In this document: positions 1-6,169 of the stretch, piece after piece
Numbering within the stretch: position 1 is the first letter of the stretch
Layout of the letters: each line of letters starts with the position of its first letter
Made by a program: the position numbers and the translations under genes
Notes under the pieces: model-generated
What the model was told of the DNA's origin: nothing
Database searches by the model: none
What the model saw: the letters and a program-made list of their open reading frames with translations, nothing else
Assembly: GCA_004376105.1 (NCBI GenBank)
Contig: SOKA01000041.1
Span: 1-6,556, forward strand
DNA length: 6,556 nt
From: Dehalococcoidia bacterium
GTDB taxonomy: Bacteria; Chloroflexota; Dehalococcoidia; Dehalococcoidales; E44-bin46
Reading direction: 5' to 3'

Positions 1-120
1 CTCCAAGTCCACATTGCTGGCTTGCCTTACAAATAACTAAACTCCATTATACACCACAAACCAAGTAAATAGTAAATAGACGTAATAATAAGAGGTCCTT
101 TCCAGCCACTTAGAAAAAGT

Positions 121-141
121 CGTAAACTATAGGATTTTACG
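121..141. repeat. Short inverted repeat in the apbE leader
   Basis: The arms CGTAAA (121-126) and TTTACG (136-141) are perfect complements separated by 9 bases. The repeat lies just upstream of the best -10 candidate (150-158). Its size and position would suit a dimeric repressor or activator site, but six-base AT-rich arms are common by chance and no known regulator consensus is recognised. Seen: the symmetry. Inferred: any operator role. Confidence 0.3.
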
Positions 142-146
142 TCATT

Positions 147-184
147 TTCTGTTAAAATAGCCAAGGTTCTGTGAAAATAACAAA
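147..184. repeat. Imperfect direct repeat, 20-bp period, in the apbE leader
   Basis: Two 18-base units, 147-164 and 167-184, begin 20 bp apart and agree at 15 of 18 positions. Both contain TTCTGT followed one base later by AAAATA. The spacing is close to two helical turns, so a protein bound to both units would sit on one face of the DNA. The first unit contains the extended -10 candidate. The repeat may be a tandem operator or simply AT-rich similarity. Confidence 0.4.
150..158 (+). promoter_or_regulatory. Candidate extended -10 promoter for the apbE-rnf operon
   Basis: TGTTAAAAT fits an extended -10 element (TGn followed by TAAAAT, one mismatch from TATAAT). No convincing -35 box lies 16-18 bp upstream, as is usual for extended -10 promoters. 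Transcription would start near 165 and give a leader of about 110 nt containing the stem-loop at 196-232. A second similar hexamer sits 20 bp downstream (173-178) in the repeated unit. The call rests on consensus match and position only. Confidence 0.35.
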
Positions 185-195
185 AGCCAAACCTT

Positions 196-232
196 AAGCG
201 TTTATAGCCTTCCCCAAGAGCTATAGGCGCTT
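196..232 (+). promoter_or_regulatory. Strong stem-loop in the leader of apbE
   Basis: Positions 196-208 pair with 220-232 over 13 consecutive base pairs. Eleven are Watson-Crick and two are G-U wobbles (201-227 and 202-226), so the structure is favoured in the + strand transcript. The loop can close further: CTT (209-211) pairs with AAG (216-218) around a CCCC tetraloop, leaving A219 bulged. A short U-rich stretch (231-238, interrupted by CA) follows. It ends 44 nt before the apbE start. It could be an attenuator, an RNA-stabilising element, a protein-binding leader, or the terminator of a gene to the left. No known riboswitch class is recognised. Confidence 0.55.
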
Positions 233-263
233 CATTTTGAATGGCATATACGAGCCAAAGGCT

Positions 264-271
264 AAGGAAGG
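264..271 (+). promoter_or_regulatory. Ribosome binding site deciding the apbE start
   Basis: AAGGAAGG lies 5 nt upstream of ATG 277 and is a strong Shine-Dalgarno match. The earlier in-frame ATG at 241 follows a stop codon (238-240) and has no purine-rich site before it. It would also add 12 hydrophilic residues in front of the lipoprotein signal peptide. Both points favour 277. Confidence 0.8.
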
Positions 272-276
272 AAGGT

Positions 277-1281
277 ATGAAGAAGTCTCACAAGGTTATA
301 GCGTGTCTTTTAATACTCCTCATTGTGGCACTTGGAGCCATTTCTTGTACAAGACAGCCCTCAATGAAGTTCGAAGAGACCCGCGATATGATGGGCACCT
401 TTGTCACCATTACTGTTTACTCAGATGAGAAAACTGCAGAAGAAGCGATAAGTGCGGCCTTTGCTCGAATGGAAGAAATAGAGAGAGTAGCCTCAATATT
501 TGATGAACAAAGCGAGGCATTCCAACTCAACCGAGATGGATATCTGGAAGCACCTTCCGATGACCTCTGGCAACTGATAACTATGTCCCTGGATTATAGC
601 CAAATAACGGATGGGCATTTCGATATAACCATTCTACCACTATTAGACCTGTGGGCGGGTGGTCTGTGGAAGGAGAGTGAGGAGGTTCAGCAAAGCAAGA
701 TAAACGAGACGCTGGGGCTCACCGGTTGGGATAAGATAGGTATTGAGGCTAACCAGATATACTTCAAGGCAGAGGGGATAAAAATCGACTTCGGTGGCAT
801 CGCCAAAGGCTATGCGGTAGATGAAGCGTTAGAAGTCCTTGAAGGTATGGGCATTAAACACGCTCTGGTGAATGCGGGTGGGGACATGGGCACGCTAGGT
901 TCCAAGCCAAATAGAGAGCCATGGAGCATTGCCCTGGTGAACCCAGATGACACTAGCCAGAGCCTTGCCACCTTTAGTTTCTCAGATAAATCAATAGCCA
1001 CATCGGGAAACTACGAGCGATACTTTGACCCGGAGAAGAAAGCCCACCATATAATCAACCCCAGGACAGGCTTTTCAGCGATGGAGTGCATCAGCGTCAC
1101 CATAATAGCCGAAAACTGCACGCAGGCTGATGCCCTGGCAACCGGGGTGTTTGTGATGGGGCCTGACGACGGCATAAAGTTGGTTGAATCGCTGGATGAT
1201 GTGGAGTGTCTTATAGTAGATGCCGACAGGATAATACATCGCTCTTCTGGATTAGCTAAGTATCTAAGCGAAAGGCAGTGA
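277..1281 (+). CDS. apbE: FAD:protein FMN transferase, lipoprotein (ApbE)
   Basis: ApbE uses FAD to attach FMN through a phosphoester bond to a Thr or Ser of target flavoproteins; in Rnf systems these are RnfG and RnfD. From ATG 277 the protein has 334 residues, the normal family length. A lipoprotein signal peptide is visible: MKKSHK, a hydrophobic core, then a lipobox-like AISC with the lipidated Cys at residue 24, so it should be anchored on the outer face of the membrane. Family motifs appear in order: MGT (39-41), GHFDIT (113-118), DFGGIAKGYAVD (171-182), NAGGD (199-203), ATSGNYERY (241-249), HHIINPRTG (257-265) and ADALAT (284-289), whose Asp285 belongs to the Mg2+/FAD site. One nucleotide separates it from rnfC, so it is the first gene of the operon. 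No damage is seen. Homology is certain; the assignment to RnfG and RnfD as substrates is inferred from the operon. Confidence 0.96.
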   Translation: MKKSHKVIACLLILLIVALGAISCTRQPSMKFEETRDMMGTFVTITVYSDEKTAEEAISAAFARMEEIERVASIFDEQSEAFQLNRDGYLEAPSDDLWQLITMSLDYSQITDGHFDITILPLLDLWAGGLWKESEEVQQSKINETLGLTGWDKIGIEANQIYFKAEGIKIDFGGIAKGYAVDEALEVLEGMGIKHALVNAGGDMGTLGSKPNREPWSIALVNPDDTSQSLATFSFSDKSIATSGNYERYFDPEKKAHHIINPRTGFSAMECISVTIIAENCTQADALATGVFVMGPDDGIKLVESLDDVECLIVDADRIIHRSSGLAKYLSERQ

Positions 1282-1282
1282 G

Positions 1283-2620
1283 ATGAATAAGTTGGGTGTG
1301 AGACTTAAAAAGAAGGGCACGCCATATGGAGTAAAAGTGCCCGAGAGCAAGCTTACCGCCAAAAGCCCAATTGAACGTGCACCGTTACCGGAAAAGGTAA
1401 TCATCCCCCTGCATCAGAATATAGGGGCACCGTGTGAGGCCTTGGTCAAGAGAGGAGATAAAGTACTGACCGGCCAGAAAATAGGTGATTCAGAAAAGTA
1501 TGTCAACGCTCCCGTTCACGCCACAATATCCGGTGAAATATCTGGTACCACTATAGTCGTAAATCCTCCGACGGCGCAGCCAATAGAGGCTTTGGTTGTG
1601 ACCTCTGATGGGGCAGACGAATGGGTAGAACTTGACGTACCTAAGAACCCTGAGGCGCTTTCCGTGAAGGAGATTTTAGACAGGATAAGAGGGGCAGGTT
1701 TAGTGGGACTTGGAGGAGCCGCCTTTCCCACTCATGTTAAGCTGTCGCCACCTAAGGGCACAAAGATAGACACTGTTATTCTGAACGGCTGCGAGTGCGA
1801 GCCCTACATAACCTCAGACCACAGGGTAATGCTTGAATATGGGGAGAAGGTGCTCTCCGGATTAAATATCATAAGGAAGGTGCTCTCTCCTGATACTATC
1901 TATATCGCAATAGAGGATAACAAGGATGATGCCATAGACCACATGGAAGAGCTGATAGTAGCAATGGGGCTCAAAGAGGATTTCAAAATAATTCCTTTAA
2001 AATCGAAGTACCCGATGGGTGCTGAGAAAGTTCTCACAAAAATGATACTGGGTAGAGAAGTTCCCATCGGTGGGCTGCCTCTGCATATTGGTGTGGTCGT
2101 CCACAATGTGAGTACGGCCAAGGCAATTCACGATGCCGTCTTTGAAGGCAAGCCCTTTATCGAGAGAGTGGTAACCGTCACCGGTGCTGTTAAGAATCCG
2201 AAAAATCTTTTGGTGAGGTTCGGTACCCCACTAAGGAGTCTAATAGATTACTGCGGAGGGATAGAGGGAAAAGCCAATGAGGTCGTCCTTGGTGGACCTA
2301 TGATGGGTTTCTCCCAGTTCGACCTTGATTTTCCTGTGATTAAGGGAACGAACGGTGTGATAGTGAAGGAAAGCACGCCAATAAGAGAGCAGGACTGTAT
2401 AAGCTGTGGTAAGTGCATAGAGGTTTGTCCAATGTATCTTATGCCCACCGTGTTCCCTAGATATGTGAAGGCAGGTAGGTACGATGCCTGCAAAGAGGCT
2501 TATATCGATGACTGCTTTGAGTGCGGAGCTTGCGCATACACATGCCCGGCAAACATACCGATAGTGCAATACATAAAGGTAGCCAAGAGAGAACTGACTA
2601 AGAGGGCAGCCAACAAGTGA
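1283..2620 (+). CDS. rnfC: Rnf complex subunit RnfC (NADH/FMN and 2x[4Fe-4S])
   Basis: RnfC is the peripheral, cytoplasmic subunit that exchanges electrons with NAD(H); it resembles NuoF of complex I and NqrA. The 445 residues are typical of clostridial-type RnfC and lack the long repeat tail of some proteobacterial versions. Visible parts: an N-terminal barrel/lipoyl-like domain (about 30-100), the nucleotide/flavin glycine loop GLGGAAFPT (142-150), the NGCECEPY segment with Cys170 and Cys172, YPMGAEKVLT (from 243), an SLBB-type segment starting near VVTVTGAVKNP (296), and two ferredoxin motifs. These are Cys372/375/378/382 and Cys411/414/417/421, both C-x2-C-x2-C-x3-C followed by Pro. ATG 1283 follows the apbE stop by one base, with AAAGG (1271-1275) as ribosome binding site. 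Its stop overlaps the rnfD start. Confidence 0.97.
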   Translation: MNKLGVRLKKKGTPYGVKVPESKLTAKSPIERAPLPEKVIIPLHQNIGAPCEALVKRGDKVLTGQKIGDSEKYVNAPVHATISGEISGTTIVVNPPTAQPIEALVVTSDGADEWVELDVPKNPEALSVKEILDRIRGAGLVGLGGAAFPTHVKLSPPKGTKIDTVILNGCECEPYITSDHRVMLEYGEKVLSGLNIIRKVLSPDTIYIAIEDNKDDAIDHMEELIVAMGLKEDFKIIPLKSKYPMGAEKVLTKMILGREVPIGGLPLHIGVVVHNVSTAKAIHDAVFEGKPFIERVVTVTGAVKNPKNLLVRFGTPLRSLIDYCGGIEGKANEVVLGGPMMGFSQFDLDFPVIKGTNGVIVKESTPIREQDCISCGKCIEVCPMYLMPTVFPRYVKAGRYDACKEAYIDDCFECGACAYTCPANIPIVQYIKVAKRELTKRAANK

Positions 2621-3570
2621 CCACAGAGAGGGAATTCCTAATTTCACCGGGGCCACATCTCTGGCGAGGGCTCTCCGTGAGCCAGATAATGTATTTCGTG
2701 GTGATTGCCCTCATGTTTCCCACCGGAGCCGCGATTTATTTCTTCGGTTACCGTGCTCTGTCGGTGATAGGTGTGAGCGTGGCGACAGCAGTGCTAACAG
2801 AGTATGTATGCAAGAAATTAAGAGGCCAAGCATTCGTTATGGACGGGAGTGCCGTTGTCACCGGGCTTCTCCTGGGCTTAATCCTGCCGCCAACGATACC
2901 TCTGTGGATGGTGGCGATAGGTTCTATATTCTCCATTAGTATTGTCAAGGAAGCCTTTGGTGGTCTGGGGCACAACATATTTAATCCTGCTCTAGGGGCA
3001 AGGGCTTTTATGACAGTTAGCTTCTCGGCGCAGATGACGACATGGGTATTGCCAATGGGTTTCGGTGCTGATGCTGTAACCTCAGCCACCCCATTAAGTG
3101 GGGTTTCTGACTGGCAACAATTCGACCCCTCTGCATATCAAGCAATGTTTATGGGTAACACCGCCGGCTCGCTGGGGGAGACATCAGCCCTCCTTATACT
3201 AATTGGCGGCATTTTACTTCTAGGACTCGGCATAATAAACTGGAGGATTCCGGCAGTTTACATAGGAATGGTTGCGCTAATGGCCGTCGCCTTAGGCCAA
3301 GACCCTCTATTTCATATTCTAGCCGGGGGACTTATGCTCGGTGCCTTCTTTATGGCCACGGACTATGTAACCTCCCCCCTTACCAACCGGGGGAAAATAA
3401 TATTTAGCGTGGCTCTTGGGGTATTAACCGTAATAATAAGACAGTTAGGGGGTATGCCCGAAGGGGTGTGCTACTCCATCCTGTTTATGAACGCCATTAC
3501 CCCCCTTATCGACCGATATACCAAGGTAAGGCCATATGGCCTGGTAGAGAGGGTAGAAAGTGCCAGCTAA
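2617..3570 (+). CDS. rnfD: Rnf complex membrane subunit RnfD (covalent FMN)
   Basis: RnfD is an integral membrane subunit related to NqrB; it carries covalently bound FMN and is thought to be part of the ion-translocating core. The 317 residues are mostly hydrophobic helices. Family signatures: DGSAVVTGLLLGLILPP (from 76), KEAFGGLGHNIFNPALGAR (from 111), GNTAGSLGETSAL (from 180) and ATDYVTSPLTNRGK (from 247). The expected flavinylation site is Thr158 in DAVTSATPL (152-160). The residue two before the Thr is Ser where the textbook motif has Gly. It starts at GTG 2617 inside the rnfC stop (4-nt overlap), with AGAGGG at 2601-2606 as a plausible ribosome binding site, so it is probably translationally coupled to rnfC. 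It ends within rnfG. Confidence 0.96.
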   Translation: MTTEREFLISPGPHLWRGLSVSQIMYFVVIALMFPTGAAIYFFGYRALSVIGVSVATAVLTEYVCKKLRGQAFVMDGSAVVTGLLLGLILPPTIPLWMVAIGSIFSISIVKEAFGGLGHNIFNPALGARAFMTVSFSAQMTTWVLPMGFGADAVTSATPLSGVSDWQQFDPSAYQAMFMGNTAGSLGETSALLILIGGILLLGLGIINWRIPAVYIGMVALMAVALGQDPLFHILAGGLMLGAFFMATDYVTSPLTNRGKIIFSVALGVLTVIIRQLGGMPEGVCYSILFMNAITPLIDRYTKVRPYGLVERVESAS

Positions 3571-4108
3571 AGAGGCTTTGAAAAAAGCTTTCCCCGTAAT
3601 CCTGCTTACGGTGGTGGTGGCTGTATCAGTTACTTTGCTTACCTTTACCGACAGGCTTACCCGGGAGAAGATTGAATACCAAAGGGAACAGAAAATACAC
3701 CGCATGCTTTTCGAAATATTCCCCAATATGAGCCAATACACCCTTGAGAATGATATATACACCATATACTCTGATGGAGCTAAGGTTGGCTATGCCTTTA
3801 TTGCCATAGGTAAGGGGTATGGGGGAAAGATTGATATCCTGGTTGGGCTCGAGGATGAGACGATGATAAAAGGGATAAACATAGTATCTCACCTTGAGAC
3901 ACCGGGGCTGGGCGCTAGAATAACTGAGAGTCCTTTCACCAATCAATTTACTGGGCTGGATATTGCTAATGTGGCTCTAAGGCAGGATGGCGGGCAGATA
4001 GATGCCATAACCGGGGCAACGAGAAGTTCCAGAGCGGTTATTGAAGCAGTTAGAACCACGGCCATGGAAAAGGTTAAGCTGCTAAAGGACAGTGAGGAAG
4101 GAGAGTAA
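3560..4108 (+). CDS. rnfG: Rnf complex subunit RnfG (covalent FMN)
   Basis: RnfG is anchored by one N-terminal helix and exposes an FMN-binding domain on the outer side of the membrane; it relays electrons within the complex. The 182 residues match the family. The helix spans about residues 9-29, followed by a charged segment. PGLGARITESPF (from 115) is a family signature, and TGATRSS (151-157) is the canonical flavinylation motif with FMN expected on Thr154, an ApbE substrate. GTG 3560 is the first possible start, because an in-frame TAG lies at 3554-3556. AGAGAGGG (3546-3553) is well placed as ribosome binding site. The gene overlaps rnfD by 11 nt. Confidence 0.96.
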   Translation: MPAKEALKKAFPVILLTVVVAVSVTLLTFTDRLTREKIEYQREQKIHRMLFEIFPNMSQYTLENDIYTIYSDGAKVGYAFIAIGKGYGGKIDILVGLEDETMIKGINIVSHLETPGLGARITESPFTNQFTGLDIANVALRQDGGQIDAITGATRSSRAVIEAVRTTAMEKVKLLKDSEEGE

Positions 4109-4110
4109 AG

Positions 4111-4725
4111 ATGGGTAAATTCGGGAAAGAGTTTGCCAAGGGATTAATCATCTCCAACCCAGTTTTGGTTCTTGCCCTCGGCTTATGCCCGACGTTAGCA
4201 ATTACTACATCAATTGACAATGCGCTGGGCATGACCCTGGTTGTTCTTGTTGTCCTTGTGGGGTCGAGTACAATAATAGCCGCCATAAGGAACTTTGTCC
4301 CAAGCATAATGAGGATCCCCATATTCATCGTCATAATTGCTAGCCTGGTTACCGTCATGGATCTCATATTTCAGGCGAACTTTCCTGACTTGCATGTATC
4401 GCTAGGCATATTCCTCCCGCTGGTTGTGGTAAATTGTATAATACTGGCCCGAGCCGAGGTTTTTGCCTCCAAGAATCCGATATTACACTCCATTGCTGAT
4501 GCCCTTGGAATTACCGTCGGTTTTATGTTAGCCCTACTCATGATATCGTCCATAAGACAGATACTCGGGACCGGCAGTCTATCGGTGTTCGGCTTCGACT
4601 TTTTCACCCTGCCCGTCCTCGGGAAGTACCCCATAGCAATGTTTATACTTCCACCCGGGGCATTCTTGATCATAGGGCTCTTGATGGCACTATTTAGATG
4701 GAGGGGGGTGATGAAGAGTGAATGA
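4111..4725 (+). CDS. rnfE: Rnf complex membrane subunit RnfE
   Basis: RnfE is a membrane subunit homologous to NqrD and to RnfA. RnfA and RnfE insert with opposite topology and together hold a [2Fe-2S] cluster in the membrane. The 204 residues form about six hydrophobic segments. The two cluster cysteines are in place: Cys26 in LGLCPTLA and Cys109 in VVNCIILARAEVFA. The conserved stretches NPVLVLALGL (N-terminal), MRIPIFIVIIASLVTV (middle) and LGIFLPLVVVN are also recognisable. ATG 4111 lies 2 nt after the rnfG stop, with a strong GAGGAAGGAG site at 4094-4103. The last codons overlap the rnfA start by 8 nt. No anomaly is seen. Confidence 0.96.
   Translation: MGKFGKEFAKGLIISNPVLVLALGLCPTLAITTSIDNALGMTLVVLVVLVGSSTIIAAIRNFVPSIMRIPIFIVIIASLVTVMDLIFQANFPDLHVSLGIFLPLVVVNCIILARAEVFASKNPILHSIADALGITVGFMLALLMISSIRQILGTGSLSVFGFDFFTLPVLGKYPIAMFILPPGAFLIIGLLMALFRWRGVMKSE
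4701..4710 (+). promoter_or_regulatory. Ribosome binding site for rnfA within rnfE
   Basis: GAGGGGGGTG lies inside the rnfE 3' end, 7 nt before GTG 4718. An in-frame TGA at 4709-4711 rules out any earlier rnfA start, and the nearby ATG at 4722 is in another frame. Together these fix GTG 4718 as the rnfA start. Confidence 0.65.
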
Positions 4726-5293
4726 ACTCATCGCCATATTCATCGGTATGGCTTTAATCAATAACATAATTCTGGTGCAATTCTTGGGTCTCTGTCCCTT
4801 CTTCGGCGTCTCTAAGAAACTAGGTAGCGCTGTCAGTATGGGGATGGCAGTTACCTTTGTAATGTCTATCGCCTCGGTTACCACCTGGCTCATTAACCAC
4901 TATATCCTTATTCCTTTTGACATCGAGTATATGTATATCGTCATCTTTATCCTGGTGATAGCGACGCTAGTCCAGATTATAGAGATGTTCATAAAGAGGA
5001 CAAATCTGGCGCTTTATAACGCTTTCGGAATATATTTACCGCTTATTACCACCAACTGTGCCGTGCTCGGTATCACCTTGATAATCTTATACCAGGAATA
5101 TTCGTTCTTAGGAAGTGTAGTTGCCCCTCTCGGCGGTGGTCTGGGCTTTACTCTCGTTTTGGCTATGATGTCAGGCATACGGGAGAGGCTAGAACTGGCC
5201 AATGCCCCTAAGGCAATGAAGGGGCTGCCCATAGCCTTTATAATAGCGGTACTTCTTGCTCTCGCCTTCTCTGGATTTGGGGGGATGATATAA
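4718..5293 (+). CDS. rnfA: Rnf complex membrane subunit RnfA
   Basis: RnfA is homologous to NqrE and partners RnfE in the membrane core, where four cysteines from the two proteins bind a [2Fe-2S] cluster between the cytoplasmic and outer electron carriers. The length of 191 residues is exactly typical. Cys26 in LGLCPFFG and Cys114 in TTNCAVLG are the expected ligands. Other signatures are NNIILVQF near the N-terminus, YNAFGIYLPLI, and GGGLGFTLVLAMMSGIRERL toward the C-terminus, ending in an Ile-rich helix and GFGGMI. Translation starts at GTG 4718 and overlaps rnfE by 8 nt. Unlike the other junctions, the next gene (rnfB) does not overlap it but follows after 36 nt. Confidence 0.97.
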   Translation: MNELIAIFIGMALINNIILVQFLGLCPFFGVSKKLGSAVSMGMAVTFVMSIASVTTWLINHYILIPFDIEYMYIVIFILVIATLVQIIEMFIKRTNLALYNAFGIYLPLITTNCAVLGITLIILYQEYSFLGSVVAPLGGGLGFTLVLAMMSGIRERLELANAPKAMKGLPIAFIIAVLLALAFSGFGGMI

Positions 5294-5306
5294 TAGCTGA
5301 TATAAT
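5277..5306 (+). promoter_or_regulatory. Candidate internal promoter for rnfB with doubled TATAAT
   Basis: The end of rnfA and the gap after it contain an exact 10-base direct repeat, TGATATAATA, at 5286-5295 and 5298-5307. Each copy contains a perfect TATAAT -10 hexamer (5289-5294 and 5301-5306). A weak -35 candidate, TTGGGG (5277-5282), lies 18 bp before the second hexamer. Transcription from it would begin close to 5313 and leave a leader under 20 nt for rnfB. The weak -35 and the AT-rich context keep this tentative. Confidence 0.35.
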
Positions 5307-5329
5307 ATAAATGAAGGGTTTTAAATAAT

Positions 5330-6169
5330 ATGATTCCAATAGGTTTGCTCATAGGCATAGGATTAGCCTGCGGGTTAATAATATACCTGGTATATATTAA
5401 GGTTCCACGAAAGGTAAAAGGACTGGAAAAAACGGAGGAGATAAATGCTATCTTGCCTGGAATAAACTGTGGTGCCTGTGGTCGTCCTGGTTGTTTTGGC
5501 TATGCTCAGGCGCTGACACAGGACTCCAATTTAGTAACTAAGACACCGTGCACTATCGTGCTGCAAGACCCCGAGAGTCTAGAGCGCCTAGAGAAGGCCC
5601 TCGGTATAACCCTAGATGTGTCAGCGATGAGCAAAAAGGCTCTTGTCCATTGTAATGGGAACTCGGAGGTTATATGTAATTACTCCGGAGTTGAGACATG
5701 TAAGGCAGCCGCCCAACTTCTCAGTGGATATAAGAAATGCCCATATGCCTGCTTGGGTCTCGACGACTGCATGGAAGTGTGCCCCCAAGACGCAATATCT
5801 ATAGACCGTGAGAAAAATGTGGCTATTGTAGACCCAGAGAAGTGTACCGGGTGCGGGCTTTGTGTAACTGAGTGCCCGCTGAACCTCATCGAGCTGGTCC
5901 CAGCGGGAACAAAGATTGCCTTCCTCTGTAACTACAAACCGTTAAGGGATATTCCGGGCAGGGAGAAGTGTGATTTCGGCTGCACCCACTGCCGAAAGTG
6001 CTTTAAGAGTTGTGAAGACGAGGCGATAGTGTGGAACAAGGAGAAAGCTATACCTGAAATTATTCAAGAGAAATGCACCCTTTGCCATAAATGTATAGAG
6101 GCGTGTGAACAGAATACCTTAGCTGATTTCACCAAGGCAAAAATAGAGGCCGAACTGGCTCCTGCATAA
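5330..6169 (+). CDS. rnfB: Rnf complex ferredoxin-type subunit RnfB
   Basis: RnfB is the electron-entry subunit: it accepts electrons from reduced ferredoxin and passes them to the membrane core. It has an N-terminal membrane helix (about 2-23) and a cysteine-rich cytoplasmic part. The 279 residues contain 26 Cys. Visible cluster motifs: Cys47/50/55/74 (the LPGINCGACG domain), Cys137/141/147/151, Cys172/175/178/182 (classic C-x2-C-x2-C-x3-CP), Cys218/221/224/228, and Cys249/252/255/259. Further cysteines at 108, 116, 124, 200 and 214 allow about six [4Fe-4S] clusters, as described for clostridial-type RnfB. In the last two motifs Glu replaces the usual Pro after the fourth Cys. ATG 5330 is the first possible start, since an in-frame TGA lies at 5312-5314; AAGGG (5314-5318), 11 nt upstream, is only a fair ribosome binding site. 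It is the last gene of the operon. Confidence 0.96.
   Translation: MIPIGLLIGIGLACGLIIYLVYIKVPRKVKGLEKTEEINAILPGINCGACGRPGCFGYAQALTQDSNLVTKTPCTIVLQDPESLERLEKALGITLDVSAMSKKALVHCNGNSEVICNYSGVETCKAAAQLLSGYKKCPYACLGLDDCMEVCPQDAISIDREKNVAIVDPEKCTGCGLCVTECPLNLIELVPAGTKIAFLCNYKPLRDIPGREKCDFGCTHCRKCFKSCEDEAIVWNKEKAIPEIIQEKCTLCHKCIEACEQNTLADFTKAKIEAELAPA

Noticed and set aside
3..68. Open + strand frame from the window start to a stop at 66-68
   Set aside because: Only 21 codons are visible with no recognisable motif; a gene end here cannot be separated from chance.
64..79. Tandem AGTAAAT repeat
   Set aside because: Two 7-base AT-rich copies in AT-rich intergenic DNA are expected by chance and do not form an array.
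241..276. In-frame upstream ATG giving a 346-residue ApbE
   Set aside because: It has no ribosome binding site and adds 12 hydrophilic residues before a clear lipoprotein signal peptide; ATG 277 has AAGGAAGG at ideal spacing.
237..428. Open frame of 63 codons overlapping the apbE start in another frame
   Set aside because: It lies inside the well-supported apbE frame and resembles no protein I recognise.
2240..2656. 138-codon open frame on the - strand across the end of rnfC
   Set aside because: It is antisense to a conserved rnfC region with ferredoxin motifs; its composition is that of a shadow frame, with no family motif.
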